A stretch of DNA of 64,000 bases from Caulobacter segnis (GTDB lineage: Bacteria; Pseudomonadota; Alphaproteobacteria; Caulobacterales; Caulobacteraceae), in contig NZ_QFQZ01000009.1 of NCBI RefSeq assembly GCF_003243465.1, positions 11,857 to 75,856 on the forward strand. The letters run 5' to 3'. Numbering within the stretch: position 1 is the stretch's first letter; every line of letters starts with the position of its first letter. The translations under genes and the position numbers were made by a program. Positions 42,593-50,664 of the stretch are shown in pieces. The notes below the pieces were generated by a model. That model was not told the origin of the DNA. It ran no database searches and saw only the letters and a list, made by a program, of their open reading frames with translations.

Positions 42593-43552
42593 TCAGCCAG
42601 GTAGAACCTGCGTCAGGTAGGTCTCGACGATCGCCGCGAAGCGTTCCGGAACCTCGATCGGCGGGTAGTGGCCGACGTCCTCCAGAGCGACCATCGAGGG
42701 GATGACGCCGGTCAGGCGTCCGCGCAGGTCCGTGCCGACCTTTGGCGGTAGAACCGGATCGCGCATGCCCCAGATGATCAGGGTCGGCGCCTTGACCGCC
42801 TTGAGGCGCTTGGCCGTTTCGTCGCCATTGCCGGCCAGGGCCAGCAGGTGCACCATGTTGGGCTCGACGCCGCGCCGACCCATGTCATAGCTGACCTGGA
42901 TCTTCTTGTCGGTGATGCGGGCGGGATCGCCGTAAAGCCACGTGAGGTAGGTGCGCCACCAGGCCTTGTCCTGCAGTCCAGTGGCCTTGATCCGGGCGTT
43001 GGCCGCGGTGATCTCGGGCGACGGGACGAGGCCAAGGCGATCAAGCGGCTCTGAAGGGCAGTTCGACAGCACCACGGCCTTGACGCGATCGGGATGCCCG
43101 GCCGCGAGGTAGTACGCCATGGTGCCGCCGCTCGACACGCCCACGGCCACGACGTCCTTGATCTTCAGATGATCCAGGAAGCCGATCATCAGGTCGTCCG
43201 GCCCCGTCAGGGTCGCCTTGGAGGCTTCGCTGATCGAGCCCGATAGCCCCATGGGCGGCAGGTCGAAGCGGATGACCCGACAGTTTCGCTTCAGCACGTC
43301 GGCGACGCCATCCCAGGTTTCCAGCGTGCTCTGCGAGCCGTGCAGCAGCAGGATCGGCTGCCCGCGACCTTCGTCGCGATAGCGCACCTCCACGCCGCCC
43401 AGCGTGACCAGTCGGTCGGCGGGCGTCATGTAGCGGGCGCGCAGCTGGGCGACGGTGAGCCTGCCCTCGGCAGGCAGGTCAGCGGCGGAGGCTGTCCCGG
43501 CCGCCAAGGCGGCCAGGGACGTGGCGATCAGGGTGCGGCGATCCAGCGGCAT
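42593..43552 (-). CDS. Exported alpha/beta-hydrolase
   Basis: A 319-residue hydrolase with a signal peptide (residues 1-23, ending ASAAD, preceded by RR). It has HGSQSTLETW at the oxyanion strand, the elbow GVSSGG with Ser140, and a late histidine in EDVGHYPPIEVPE. It therefore has a normal Ser-His pair, unlike the GxHT hydrolases elsewhere in the window. It starts five bases after the DUF1838 gene and shares its transcript. Likely an esterase or lactonase in the periplasm. Confidence 0.85.
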   Translation of the reverse strand: MPLDRRTLIATSLAALAAGTASAADLPAEGRLTVAQLRARYMTPADRLVTLGGVEVRYRDEGRGQPILLLHGSQSTLETWDGVADVLKRNCRVIRFDLPPMGLSGSISEASKATLTGPDDLMIGFLDHLKIKDVVAVGVSSGGTMAYYLAAGHPDRVKAVVLSNCPSEPLDRLGLVPSPEITAANARIKATGLQDKAWWRTYLTWLYGDPARITDKKIQVSYDMGRRGVEPNMVHLLALAGNGDETAKRLKAVKAPTLIIWGMRDPVLPPKVGTDLRGRLTGVIPSMVALEDVGHYPPIEVPERFAAIVETYLTQVLPG

Positions 43553-43557
43553 CGCGA

Positions 43558-44574
43558 TCAGGCCGGCTTCTTGGGGAAGCTGGGGACCGGCGGCGCCTGC
43601 GGCGGGGTCCAGCCCGGAGGAACCGGGGCTGGAGTCTGTTGCCGGGCGTAGTTCTCCAGGCTCGACAGCGACGGACCGTAGTCTTCGGTCGGCGCGCTCA
43701 GGAACTTGGGATCGACCGCGCGGGCGGCCTCGACCAGGTCGGGCTTCAGGTCCTTCACGCCGCCGGGCAGGGTGCCGAAGGTGGTGAAGTACGAGATATG
43801 GCCTTCGGCCTGGCCCATCAGCATCCAGGGCAGCCACGGCGTGATCCGCGACCACGCCCCGACATGCGGGAGGTGGGTCATGTTGGGGTTCTCGGCGTCC
43901 TTGCGCTTGATCGTGTAGATGAAGTGCTCAGAGACGCGGTTCATCGGGCCCGAGGACTCGCGCACCCATTTGTCGGGTTGCAGCGCGTTCGGGTAGATCA
44001 TGTCGATGCCGTTGCGGCAGATCAGCGTGTCGTCCGGGCCTTCCGTCCAGTTCAGCAGATAGGGACGCTTCGGCGTCTTCACGTTTTGCAGGCCGCCATA
44101 GGACGGCGGGTCGGGGAGGTACTCGCTGATCGTGAAGTTGAACGGATCGTTGGCGATCGGCACCACGCGAACGTCTTCGTTCGTGTAGGGGTTATGCCAG
44201 GTCTTCAGGATCTCGCCGGTCTGGCTGTCGCGATAGAACACGATCTCGCGCAGCATCCGCCGCCAGCTGCCGTCTTCCAGGCGTTTGATGCGGACGAAGC
44301 TGAAGCCCTCGACCTCGAACAGCGGGCGGACCGCTTCGTTGGGGCGCACGCCGTAGGCGGTGCCGCGAATCCAGCCACACTTTTCCTTGGTCGGATCAAG
44401 GTTGCCGTCCATGCGGGCGTAGGTGTCGCGGTTCCACTTCGGATCCTTGAAGTCGACCTTGGTGACGAAGTCGATCTTGGGCTTGGCGCTCGCGGCGGTG
44501 GCCGAGACCGAAAGCGCCGCGGCGGCCAGCCCGGCCAGTCCTAGTCCTTCGCGGCGAGTCATTTTGGCGGGCAT
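43558..44574 (-). CDS. Exported DUF1838 protein (copy 1)
   Basis: A 338-residue protein of the DUF1838 family, for which I know no established function. The N-terminus MPAKMTRREGLGLAG followed by an Ala-rich hydrophobic stretch suggests Tat-style export. The family segment reads WHNPYTNEDVRV here and WANPYTGETVDV in the second copy at 45980. GAGGAG precedes ATG 44574. The Pro-rich tail (last 20 residues) is peculiar to this copy. It leads a two-gene operon with an exported hydrolase; a dyad operator lies 71 bases upstream. Perhaps a substrate-binding or hydrolytic periplasmic protein. Confidence 0.78.
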   Translation of the reverse strand: MPAKMTRREGLGLAGLAAAALSVSATAASAKPKIDFVTKVDFKDPKWNRDTYARMDGNLDPTKEKCGWIRGTAYGVRPNEAVRPLFEVEGFSFVRIKRLEDGSWRRMLREIVFYRDSQTGEILKTWHNPYTNEDVRVVPIANDPFNFTISEYLPDPPSYGGLQNVKTPKRPYLLNWTEGPDDTLICRNGIDMIYPNALQPDKWVRESSGPMNRVSEHFIYTIKRKDAENPNMTHLPHVGAWSRITPWLPWMLMGQAEGHISYFTTFGTLPGGVKDLKPDLVEAARAVDPKFLSAPTEDYGPSLSSLENYARQQTPAPVPPGWTPPQAPPVPSFPKKPA

Positions 44575-44644
44575 GAACGTCTCCTCAAACTGTACGGTCA
44601 CGATCGAACGCTCGGCGCTATCGACGCAACCCGTGCTCGCCCTG

Positions 44645-44661
44645 TATCCGCGCTACGGACA
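44645..44661. promoter_or_regulatory. Dyad copy before DUF1838 operon
   Basis: TATCCGC-GCT-ACGGACA matches 12 of 14 positions. It lies 71 bases before the start at 44574 and also 75 bases before the divergent serine-hydrolase gene at 44736, so it may serve both. Confidence 0.55.
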
Positions 44662-44735
44662 AAAGAGGCTCCGAGCGGCACGGGCGCGCGCGAGTTCGGC
44701 TTAGGCTTCCACTAGGCTTCAGTAGGGTGAGTCAC

Positions 44736-45983
44736 ATGAGCAACGCTGGGCGAAATCGGGCTTTCTCCAGGATCGCCGCGGCCTTGGGTCTCACGCTTCT
44801 CAACGCCAGCGGGGCCTGGGCTGGTCAGACCTCGATGTCCGATGCTGATCGCGCGGTGCTCGAGGCGCGCTTCGCCCAGCTGAAGGGCGGCATCATGACC
44901 ACCTACGACCCCGCCGAGCGGGCGGCGGGCGAGGCGGGCTCGAAGCCGCCGCCGCGGGCAAAGGCGCCCAAGATCGCGGCATCCGCGCTGGACGCCGCCG
45001 AGGCCTATGCTCGCGCCAATCGCTCCACCGCCTTCATCGTCTGGAGGGACGGCGCGATCGAACGGGAGACCTATTTCGGCGCGACCAAGGCGGACACGCC
45101 GCTGGTCTCGAAATCCCTGTCCAAGCCCCTTGGCGTCGCTCTCGTCGGACGCGCCATCCAGCTGGGCTATATCAAGTCGCTGGACCAGCCGGTCGCCGAC
45201 TTCATTCCCGAGTGGAAGGGCGACGAGCGCTCCAAGATCCTGATCCGCCACCTGCTGGACATGCGCTCGGGCCTGATGCCGCAGGGCGCCGCGCCGACGG
45301 CCGACCATATCCTGAACCGCGCCTATCTCGGGCCCCGGCACGAAGAAGTGCTGATCAACGAATACCCTCTGGTCGCCAAGCCGGGCGAGCGCTTCGACTA
45401 CAGCAACGCCAATGCCGAGCTGGTGGCGATCGTCCTGGAGCGCGCCACCCAGCAGCGGTTTTCGACCTTCCTGTCCCAGCAACTGCTCCAGCCGATCGGA
45501 GCGCCCGATGTCGACGTCTGGCTGAACCGCCCGGGCGGCGTCGCCCACGCCGGCTGCTGCATGACGACCCCGGCTCAGACCTGGCTGCGGCTGGCGATCC
45601 TGATCATGGATGACGGCGTCTGGAACGGTAAGCGCCTGCTGCCCAAGGGCTTCGTCGCGGAGATGCGGACGGCCACGCCGCAGAACCCGCATGTCGGCAT
45701 GGGGCTCTATCTGGGCGAGCCTTACGCCCAGCGTCGCGGCTTCGGGGCGCTCGACGTTCCGGGGCCTCGGGTCCTGCACAGCGAGCCCTATCTCGCCAAG
45801 GACCTCGTGCTGTTCGACGGCAATTCGGACCAGGTCATCTACATCGTTCCGTCGCGCCGCCTGATCGTGCTGCGACTGGGGGAGACGCCGCCCGCCTCGC
45901 CGGAATGGGACAACGCCTTCCTGCCCAACGCCATCCTTCGCGGCCTCGCGGCCGGCGCCTCTTCTTCGGGAGCTTTCAAATGA
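44736..45983 (+). CDS. Exported beta-lactamase-fold serine hydrolase
   Basis: A 415-residue class-C-like penicillin-binding/esterase (EstB-type) protein. Signal peptide at about 1-29. The S-x-x-K motif is SLSK within VSKSLSKPLG (about 125-134), and Y-x-N is YSNAN (about 222). Family members hydrolyse esters, amides or lactams. ATG 44736 is preferred over GTG 44727, which lacks room for a ribosome site. It diverges from the first DUF1838 operon and its stop overlaps the second DUF1838 start (ATGA), so the two act together. Confidence 0.84.
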   Translation: MSNAGRNRAFSRIAAALGLTLLNASGAWAGQTSMSDADRAVLEARFAQLKGGIMTTYDPAERAAGEAGSKPPPRAKAPKIAASALDAAEAYARANRSTAFIVWRDGAIERETYFGATKADTPLVSKSLSKPLGVALVGRAIQLGYIKSLDQPVADFIPEWKGDERSKILIRHLLDMRSGLMPQGAAPTADHILNRAYLGPRHEEVLINEYPLVAKPGERFDYSNANAELVAIVLERATQQRFSTFLSQQLLQPIGAPDVDVWLNRPGGVAHAGCCMTTPAQTWLRLAILIMDDGVWNGKRLLPKGFVAEMRTATPQNPHVGMGLYLGEPYAQRRGFGALDVPGPRVLHSEPYLAKDLVLFDGNSDQVIYIVPSRRLIVLRLGETPPASPEWDNAFLPNAILRGLAAGASSSGAFK

Positions 45984-46831
45984 TCGACAGCACGCGTCGT
46001 GGGCTGGTCGCCACGGGCCTCGCCGCCGTATCGGCCGCCGGGATGGCCGCACAGCCGGCGCAAGCCGCGCCGGCCCTCGATCTATCCGACGGCAAGAAGC
46101 GACTTCTCGCCTTCATGCGCCTGCGCGGGTCTCTGGACCAGGCGCTGGTCGCCGGCTGCATCAGCGGCCGCTACTACGGCGTTGTCGGCGCCGAGGTCCG
46201 TCCGCTCTATGGCGTGACCGCCTCCACCTTCGCCCGCTACCGGGAACTGCCCGACGGCCGCTTCGAAGGCTTCACCTACGAAGTCGCCTACTTCACCGAC
46301 TTGGAAACCGGCAAGGTGATGGACCGCTGGGCCAATCCCTACACGGGCGAGACGGTCGACGTCCCCCATACCTTCTCCAAGCCCGCGCGGGTCGTCATCG
46401 GCGAGGACCTGACGATCAAGGCCGAGCCGGCGATTCCCGGCCTGCAGATCCGGCACGCAACCCTCTCGCCGCTGATCATCGGCCAGGATCTTTGGTGGAC
46501 CGAGGAGGTGCTGACCGAAGCCCAGATCCCGGGCATGGCCAAGCCGCTGAACTACAGCGAGTTGGTCACCTTCCAGACCAGCGTCGCAGAGCTGGCGGCC
46601 AACAACACCAGGCGCGTGACCTGCCGCAACGCCTACACCTCGGTCGTCAACTGGCGTCCATGGTTGAAGATGGGTGATGCGCCGGGGCACCTGATGGGCA
46701 ATGGCGCTGGCGCCTGGGGCGTGGCCATGAAGGACCTGCCGGCCGCCTGGCTCGAAGCGACCAAGGCGCGGCATCCGGACGTGCTCGCCGATCCCGGCGC
46801 CAAGCTCGAACCCTTGTGGCGCAAGGCGTAG
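45980..46831 (+). CDS. Exported DUF1838 protein (copy 2)
   Basis: A 283-residue paralogue of the DUF1838 protein at 43558. It has a Tat-like start (STRRGLVATGLAAVSAAGM) cleaved near AQAAP, then the shared WANPYTGETVDV segment and a conserved WxPWLKMGxAxGHLxGNGxG-like end (copy 1 has WLPWMLMGQAEGH). ATG 45980 overlaps the upstream stop, with GGGAG 8 bases before. Sitting between two exported hydrolases, it is probably a periplasmic part of substrate processing. Function unknown. Confidence 0.78.
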   Translation: MIDSTRRGLVATGLAAVSAAGMAAQPAQAAPALDLSDGKKRLLAFMRLRGSLDQALVAGCISGRYYGVVGAEVRPLYGVTASTFARYRELPDGRFEGFTYEVAYFTDLETGKVMDRWANPYTGETVDVPHTFSKPARVVIGEDLTIKAEPAIPGLQIRHATLSPLIIGQDLWWTEEVLTEAQIPGMAKPLNYSELVTFQTSVAELAANNTRRVTCRNAYTSVVNWRPWLKMGDAPGHLMGNGAGAWGVAMKDLPAAWLEATKARHPDVLADPGAKLEPLWRKA

Positions 46832-46842
46832 GAGAGGGCGTG

Positions 46843-47697
46843 ATGATCGATCGTCGATGCCTGCTGGCGGGCGCTGTCTCGCTGGTCGCCGCGCCGGCCC
46901 TGGCCGCGTCGCTCCAGACCCTGACCACCGAAGACGGTCGTCAGGTGCAGGTCAGCGTCTGGAAAGCCAGCGGCAGGCCTAGGGGCCTGATCCTGTTCTC
47001 GCACGGCGCCCTGTCGGCGCCCGGCAAGTACGAGAACCTGCTGGAGCCCTGGCGCGCGTCCGGCTTCGACATCGCCGCGCCGCTGCATGTCGACTCTACC
47101 GACCATCCAGACCGCGCCAAATACGGCATGGCCGACAGCTGGAAGGCGCGGCTGCTGGACATGCGGGCCCTGGCCAAGGCGTTCGCCGGCGGCAAGCCTT
47201 ATGTCGCCGCGGGCCACTCCTATGGCGCCCTGGTCGCCCTGACGCTGGGCGGCGTCGCCGCCGAGCGGCCGACGGGCTTCGACGGTTCCATGTCGGACGC
47301 CGCGGTCAAGGCGGTGGTGGCCTTCTCGCCGCCGGGCGTGACGCCAGGTCTGGTCTCGGCCGACGGATTCAAGACCCTGGCGCGACCTGCGCTCGTCCAG
47401 ACGGGAACGATGGATGTCCCGCCCGGCGCGCCTGACTGGCGCGTCCACCTCGCCGCCTTTGAGAATGCGCCGGCTGGCGACAAGTACGGCTTGGTGCTGA
47501 ACGGCGTCGACCACTACTTCGGCCATCTGATCTGCCGGCCCGAGCGTGACGTTCCGGCCCAGTCCGACGGTCTCAAGCGCGGCGTCGAGGTCTCGAGTCT
47601 CTTCCTGGCGGCCTATGGCGCGGGCGATCGAAAGGCGATGCGGGCGCTGGCGTCCAACATCGGCAAGGACGCTATCGGCGAGCTCACCCTGCGGTGA
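46843..47697 (+). CDS. Exported alpha/beta-hydrolase, dienelactone-hydrolase-like
   Basis: A 284-residue hydrolase with a signal peptide (1-21, ending ALAAS). It has the strand GLILFSHGALS and the elbow GHSYGAL with a normal serine; the late NGVDHYFGHLI supplies a histidine. GGAGAGGGCGTG precedes ATG 46843. It follows the DUF1838 gene by 11 bases and ends the three-gene hydrolase operon. Likely acts on esters or lactones in the periplasm. Confidence 0.84.
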   Translation: MIDRRCLLAGAVSLVAAPALAASLQTLTTEDGRQVQVSVWKASGRPRGLILFSHGALSAPGKYENLLEPWRASGFDIAAPLHVDSTDHPDRAKYGMADSWKARLLDMRALAKAFAGGKPYVAAGHSYGALVALTLGGVAAERPTGFDGSMSDAAVKAVVAFSPPGVTPGLVSADGFKTLARPALVQTGTMDVPPGAPDWRVHLAAFENAPAGDKYGLVLNGVDHYFGHLICRPERDVPAQSDGLKRGVEVSSLFLAAYGAGDRKAMRALASNIGKDAIGELTLR

Positions 47698-47761
47698 TGC
47701 TGAATTTCCCTGCCAACGGTAGGGCTTTTCGCTTGAGCGTCGCGCGCCCTTCTGATGATAA

Positions 47762-47779
47762 TGATATATTATTATATCA
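47762..47779. promoter_or_regulatory. Perfect TGATATA-N4-TATATCA dyad
   Basis: TGATATATTATTATATCA is symmetric in all 14 arm positions (centre TTAT). It abuts the AGGAGGGGG ribosome site of the membrane-protein gene at 47790, where a bound protein would block transcription. The patch is strikingly AT-rich for this genome. Confidence 0.7.
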
Positions 47780-47789
47780 GGAGGGGGCG

Positions 47790-48470
47790 ATGAACCTGAA
47801 CGAACTGGATGTGCTGCGCTGGGTTCACATCCTGGCGATGGTCTACTGGCTTGGCGGCGAGTGGGGCGTCTTCCAGACGTCGTACAACATCGTCAATCGC
47901 AAGCTGTCGCTCGAGGAGCGCCGCCGTCACCTGGAGACGGCCTACCGGATCGACATCCTGGCTCGGACCGGGATCATCCTGCTGCTGCCGCTGGGCCTGC
48001 ACATGGGCCACATCTACGGCTTCCAGCCCTACGGCGGCGGGTTCCTGGTCGGCATGTGGATCTCCTTCAGCGCCTGGCTCTGCCTGACCTGGAGCGCGTT
48101 CCTGGCGCGGGAGTCCGATCTTGGCATCCGCCTGACCAAGATCGACGAGGCGTTGCGCTACGTCCTGATCCCGCTGATCTTCATCGTCGGCATCTCCTCG
48201 CTGCTGGGCCACGGTCCGCTGGAGGTTGGTCCCGGCACGCTCTGGTATCCGACCAAGCTGACCCTGTACGGCTTCGCCCTGATCATCGGCCTGGGCCTGC
48301 GCTTCGTGATGCGCGCCTGGACCGTGCGCTTCCGCCGTCTGGCCGAAGGGCCGAACCCCGCCGAGGAGGCGGCGCTGGAGCGCGAGATCGTTCTGGCCCG
48401 CCTGATGGCCTACGTCTACTGGATCACCATCTCGGGCGTCTGCTTCCTGGGGGCGACCAAGCCCTTCTAG
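47790..48470 (+). CDS. Polytopic inner-membrane protein, possible electron-transfer partner
   Basis: A 226-residue protein with about six membrane segments, starting MNLNELDVLRWVHILAMVYWLGGEWG. ATG 47790 follows a very strong AGGAGGGGG; the frame back to 47694 would run through the operator. Histidines sit in or near the membrane (WVHILAM, GLHMGHIYGF), as in some b-type cytochrome or DUF2269-like proteins, but I cannot confirm haem binding. It is the first gene under the second dyad motif. It could take electrons from a dehydrogenase of the right-hand module. Confidence 0.75.
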   Translation: MNLNELDVLRWVHILAMVYWLGGEWGVFQTSYNIVNRKLSLEERRRHLETAYRIDILARTGIILLLPLGLHMGHIYGFQPYGGGFLVGMWISFSAWLCLTWSAFLARESDLGIRLTKIDEALRYVLIPLIFIVGISSLLGHGPLEVGPGTLWYPTKLTLYGFALIIGLGLRFVMRAWTVRFRRLAEGPNPAEEAALEREIVLARLMAYVYWITISGVCFLGATKPF

Positions 48471-48488
48471 GCGCGACCACAGAACAGC

Positions 48489-48526
48489 AAAACGCCCGGC
48501 GGGGAAGCTCCGTCGGGCGTTTTTTG
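48489..48526. terminator. Bidirectional terminator
   Basis: AAAACGCCCG (48489-48498) pairs with CGGGCGTTTT (48514-48523), extended by an imperfect inner stem and followed by a T-run. It lies between convergent genes. Confidence 0.8.
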
Positions 48527-48541
48527 TGCGCTATGGCGCGA

Positions 48542-49402
48542 TCAGCCCGCGTAGGGCGTCGTCCGCGCGAAGTGCTCGCCGATCTCGCGGCGGGTGGCGA
48601 TCCAGACGCCGGGCTTGGCGTTGGCGTGCTGCAGCAGCTTGTCCAGGGCCCACGAGCGCCCGGGGCGGCCGATGATACGCAGGTGCAGGCCGATCGACAG
48701 CATGGCCGGATGCTCTTCGCCCTCGGCGTACAGGGTGTCGAAGCTGTCGGTCGCGTAGTCCAGCCAGTCGCGCGCGGTATAGGCCGGGTCGCTCCACATT
48801 TTCATGTCGTTGGTGTCGATCTGGTAGGGGATCACCACGATCGGCTTGCCGTCCGGCGCGTCCCAGAACGGATACTCGTCAGAGAAGTCGTCCATGCTGT
48901 AGAGGAAGCCTTCCTCGGCCAGCAAGCGGCGGGTGTTGTCGGTCGTCAGGTAGCGGCTCAGCCAGCCCACGGGCCGCTGGCCGGTCGTGGCCTCGATCGA
49001 GTCGGCCGCCTTGCGGATGAAGGCCCGCTCGGCCGCTTCGTCCATCTTGTACTGGAACTGCCAGCGGTAGCCGTGGCTGCAGGGTTCGTGGCCGGCGGCG
49101 ACGATGGCCTTCGCCAGGTCCAGTTCGCCCTCCAGAGACTGGGCGCAGATCGTCCAGGTCGACTTGGCGCCGTGCTTGGCCAGGATATCCAACACGCGCC
49201 GCGCGCCGACTTTCAGCCCGAACTGGTAGTTGCTCTCGTTGGGATAGTTGCGGATCGGGTCCTTGACGAACATGCCCAGCTCGTCGACCGCCTCCATACC
49301 CTTGTCGCCGCGGGCGATCGAGCGTTCGGAGCCTTCTTCGACATTGACGACGATGGAGAGGGCGAGGCGTTGGCCATCGGGCCATCTGCGGACGAGAGAC
49401 AT
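48542..49402 (-). CDS. PuuE-like polysaccharide-deacetylase-fold amidohydrolase (copy B)
   Basis: A 286-residue member of the PuuE/cyclic-imide-hydrolase branch. ATG 49402 has GGAG 6 bases upstream; the frame back to 49471 runs into the hairpin repeats. The central segment HEPCSHGYRWQFQY carries the metal/active-site SHGYRW found in allantoinase PuuE. The strand LALSIVVNVEEGSE replaces the NodB TFDD motif, as is usual in this branch. It would hydrolyse a cyclic imide or ureide. It stands alone rather than in an operon. Confidence 0.82.
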   Translation of the reverse strand: MSLVRRWPDGQRLALSIVVNVEEGSERSIARGDKGMEAVDELGMFVKDPIRNYPNESNYQFGLKVGARRVLDILAKHGAKSTWTICAQSLEGELDLAKAIVAAGHEPCSHGYRWQFQYKMDEAAERAFIRKAADSIEATTGQRPVGWLSRYLTTDNTRRLLAEEGFLYSMDDFSDEYPFWDAPDGKPIVVIPYQIDTNDMKMWSDPAYTARDWLDYATDSFDTLYAEGEEHPAMLSIGLHLRIIGRPGRSWALDKLLQHANAKPGVWIATRREIGEHFARTTPYAG

Positions 49403-49426
49403 CGGAAACTCCGGAAAATGCGCCGC

Positions 49427-49477
49427 TAGAGCGTGAGGCCGAAAGTGGGAACCGGCTTCGGCTGACCTCACGCTCTA
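49427..49477. repeat. Intergenic inverted repeat 1
   Basis: A perfect 12-base stem, TAGAGCGTGAGG (49427-49438) with CCTCACGCTCTA (49466-49477). The TAGAGC ends recur in the next hairpin, the style of dispersed palindromes common in alphaproteobacterial intergenic DNA. Confidence 0.65.
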
Positions 49478-49488
49478 AGTCTTTGATT

Positions 49489-49540
49489 TAGAGCCTTTTA
49501 AGCGCCTGAAATCGATTCCGATTTCAGGCTAAAGGCTCTA
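49489..49540. repeat. Intergenic inverted repeat 2, overlapping a stop codon
   Basis: TAGAGCCTTT (49489-49498) pairs with AAAGGCTCTA (49531-49540), with an inner stem CCTGAAATCG/CGATTTCAGG. The right arm includes the stop codon of the enoyl-CoA hydratase gene. It may act as that gene's terminator as well as being a dispersed repeat. Confidence 0.65.
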
Positions 49541-50329
49541 GCGGAAAGGGAAGTTGGGTTTGCGCTTTTCCAGGAACGCCGCGCGGCCCTCCTGGAAGTC
49601 GGCGGCCTGCGTGGCCTCGAGAAACGCCGCGCGGGTGCGGGCGTCGTCTCGGGCTTGCCCGGCCAGGATCAGCTCGACCATGGCCTTGATCCCGCGCGTG
49701 CTCCATTGCGAGGCGGCCGCGATCTCGTCGATCTTGGCGTCGATCGCCGCCTCGAAGGCGTCGGGCGCGATCACCGCGTTCAGAAGCCCCATGTCCCGCG
49801 CGTCATCGGCCTTCAGGATCCGCCCGGTGAACAGGATGTCCTTGGCGTGGGCGGGGCCCACGGCGTCCACGAGCCGCTTGGTGTCTTCCAACGAATAGAC
49901 GAGCCCGAGCTTGGCCGGCGTGATCCCAAAGCGGGCAGTGCTGTCGGCGAGACGCAGATCGCACGCCAGCGCTAGCGCCATGCCGCCGCCGACGCACGGG
50001 CCCTGGATTGCGGCGAGAGTCGGCTTGGGGAACACGGCCAGGGCGTTGACCGCCTTGGCGATGATCTCGGCATAGCTCGCGGCGCTCTCGGCGTCCGCCC
50101 AGACACGTTCGAATTCGCTGATATCGGCGCCCGCGGAAAAGACGCCGTCCGCCCCGGTCACGACCAGCACCTTGGCCGGCGAACGCTCGACGGCCGCCAG
50201 GGCGTCGGGCAGGGCGCGCCACATCGCCTGGCTCACCGCGTTCTTGCGGCCCGGCTGGTTGAGCGTCAGGACCGCGTGCCGCTCGCGGATGTTCAGCGTC
50301 AGCGCGCCGTCGGCGAAAGTTTCGATCAT
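49538..50329 (-). CDS. Enoyl-CoA hydratase/isomerase family protein
   Basis: A 263-residue crotonase-fold protein. The CoA oxyanion segments are VFSAGADISEF (about 64-74) and GPCVGGGMALALACDLRLA (about 110-128). The position of the first catalytic glutamate reads FGITPAKLGLVYSLED, with no Glu in FGxPE, so classical hydratase chemistry is uncertain and an isomerase, decarboxylase or hydrolase is possible. A dyad copy lies 107 bases upstream. It stands alone and could handle a CoA thioester made by the CoA-transferase at 57165. Confidence 0.84.
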   Translation of the reverse strand: MIETFADGALTLNIRERHAVLTLNQPGRKNAVSQAMWRALPDALAAVERSPAKVLVVTGADGVFSAGADISEFERVWADAESAASYAEIIAKAVNALAVFPKPTLAAIQGPCVGGGMALALACDLRLADSTARFGITPAKLGLVYSLEDTKRLVDAVGPAHAKDILFTGRILKADDARDMGLLNAVIAPDAFEAAIDAKIDEIAAASQWSTRGIKAMVELILAGQARDDARTRAAFLEATQAADFQEGRAAFLEKRKPNFPFR

Positions 50330-50435
50330 CGTCCTGGGCTCGGTTGTCCGGGAAAGCCAAACTGGCGCTTTTTTACACGGGCGGGGCCTGTGAAGCGCCC
50401 TTCGAACAAGCTTTGAAGTCGGGGGTGAGCGGCTT

Positions 50436-50452
50436 TATCCGCCTGGCGACTT
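50436..50452. promoter_or_regulatory. Dyad copy before enoyl-CoA hydratase
   Basis: TATCCGC-CTG-GCGACTT matches 11 of 14 positions with one perfect half. It is 107 bases before the start at 50329 and is the rightmost member of the IclR-type set. Confidence 0.45.
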
Positions 50453-50529
50453 TTGCCCCGCCGCGCGTGGTGCCGGGTCGCTGTGCGGTCATACTTCGAA
50501 ATCATCTGCTCCGATCGAAGAGGCCGATT

Positions 50530-50634
50530 GTGTTCAAGTCGTTCTTGGAGTTCATCATTCTCGGCTTCGCGACCGTCGCCGTGTGCGGTCTTGTCGCGAC
50601 GCCCCATGCCGAAACAAGCCACGAGCCCGTCTAG
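50530..50634 (+). CDS. Possible small single-pass membrane peptide
   Basis: A 34-codon frame from GTG 50530, with AAGAGG about 7 bases upstream. It encodes a hydrophobic segment (FLEFIILGFATVAVCGLVA) with a short polar tail, and its third codon positions are GC-rich like real genes here. It ends 30 bases before the cytochrome c gene and could be a small membrane partner. With no homologue in mind, this stays tentative. Confidence 0.3.
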   Translation: MFKSFLEFIILGFATVAVCGLVATPHAETSHEPV

Positions 50635-50664
50635 GACGGCGTTAGCGTTACGAGTGCGAATTCG

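Larger units (their letters stand above)
50330..50664. promoter_or_regulatory. Divergent region, enoyl-CoA hydratase/cytochrome c
   Basis: A 335-base stretch holding a dyad copy (50436-50452) and a possible 34-residue membrane peptide gene (50530-50634). Otherwise nothing I can name. Confidence 0.5.
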
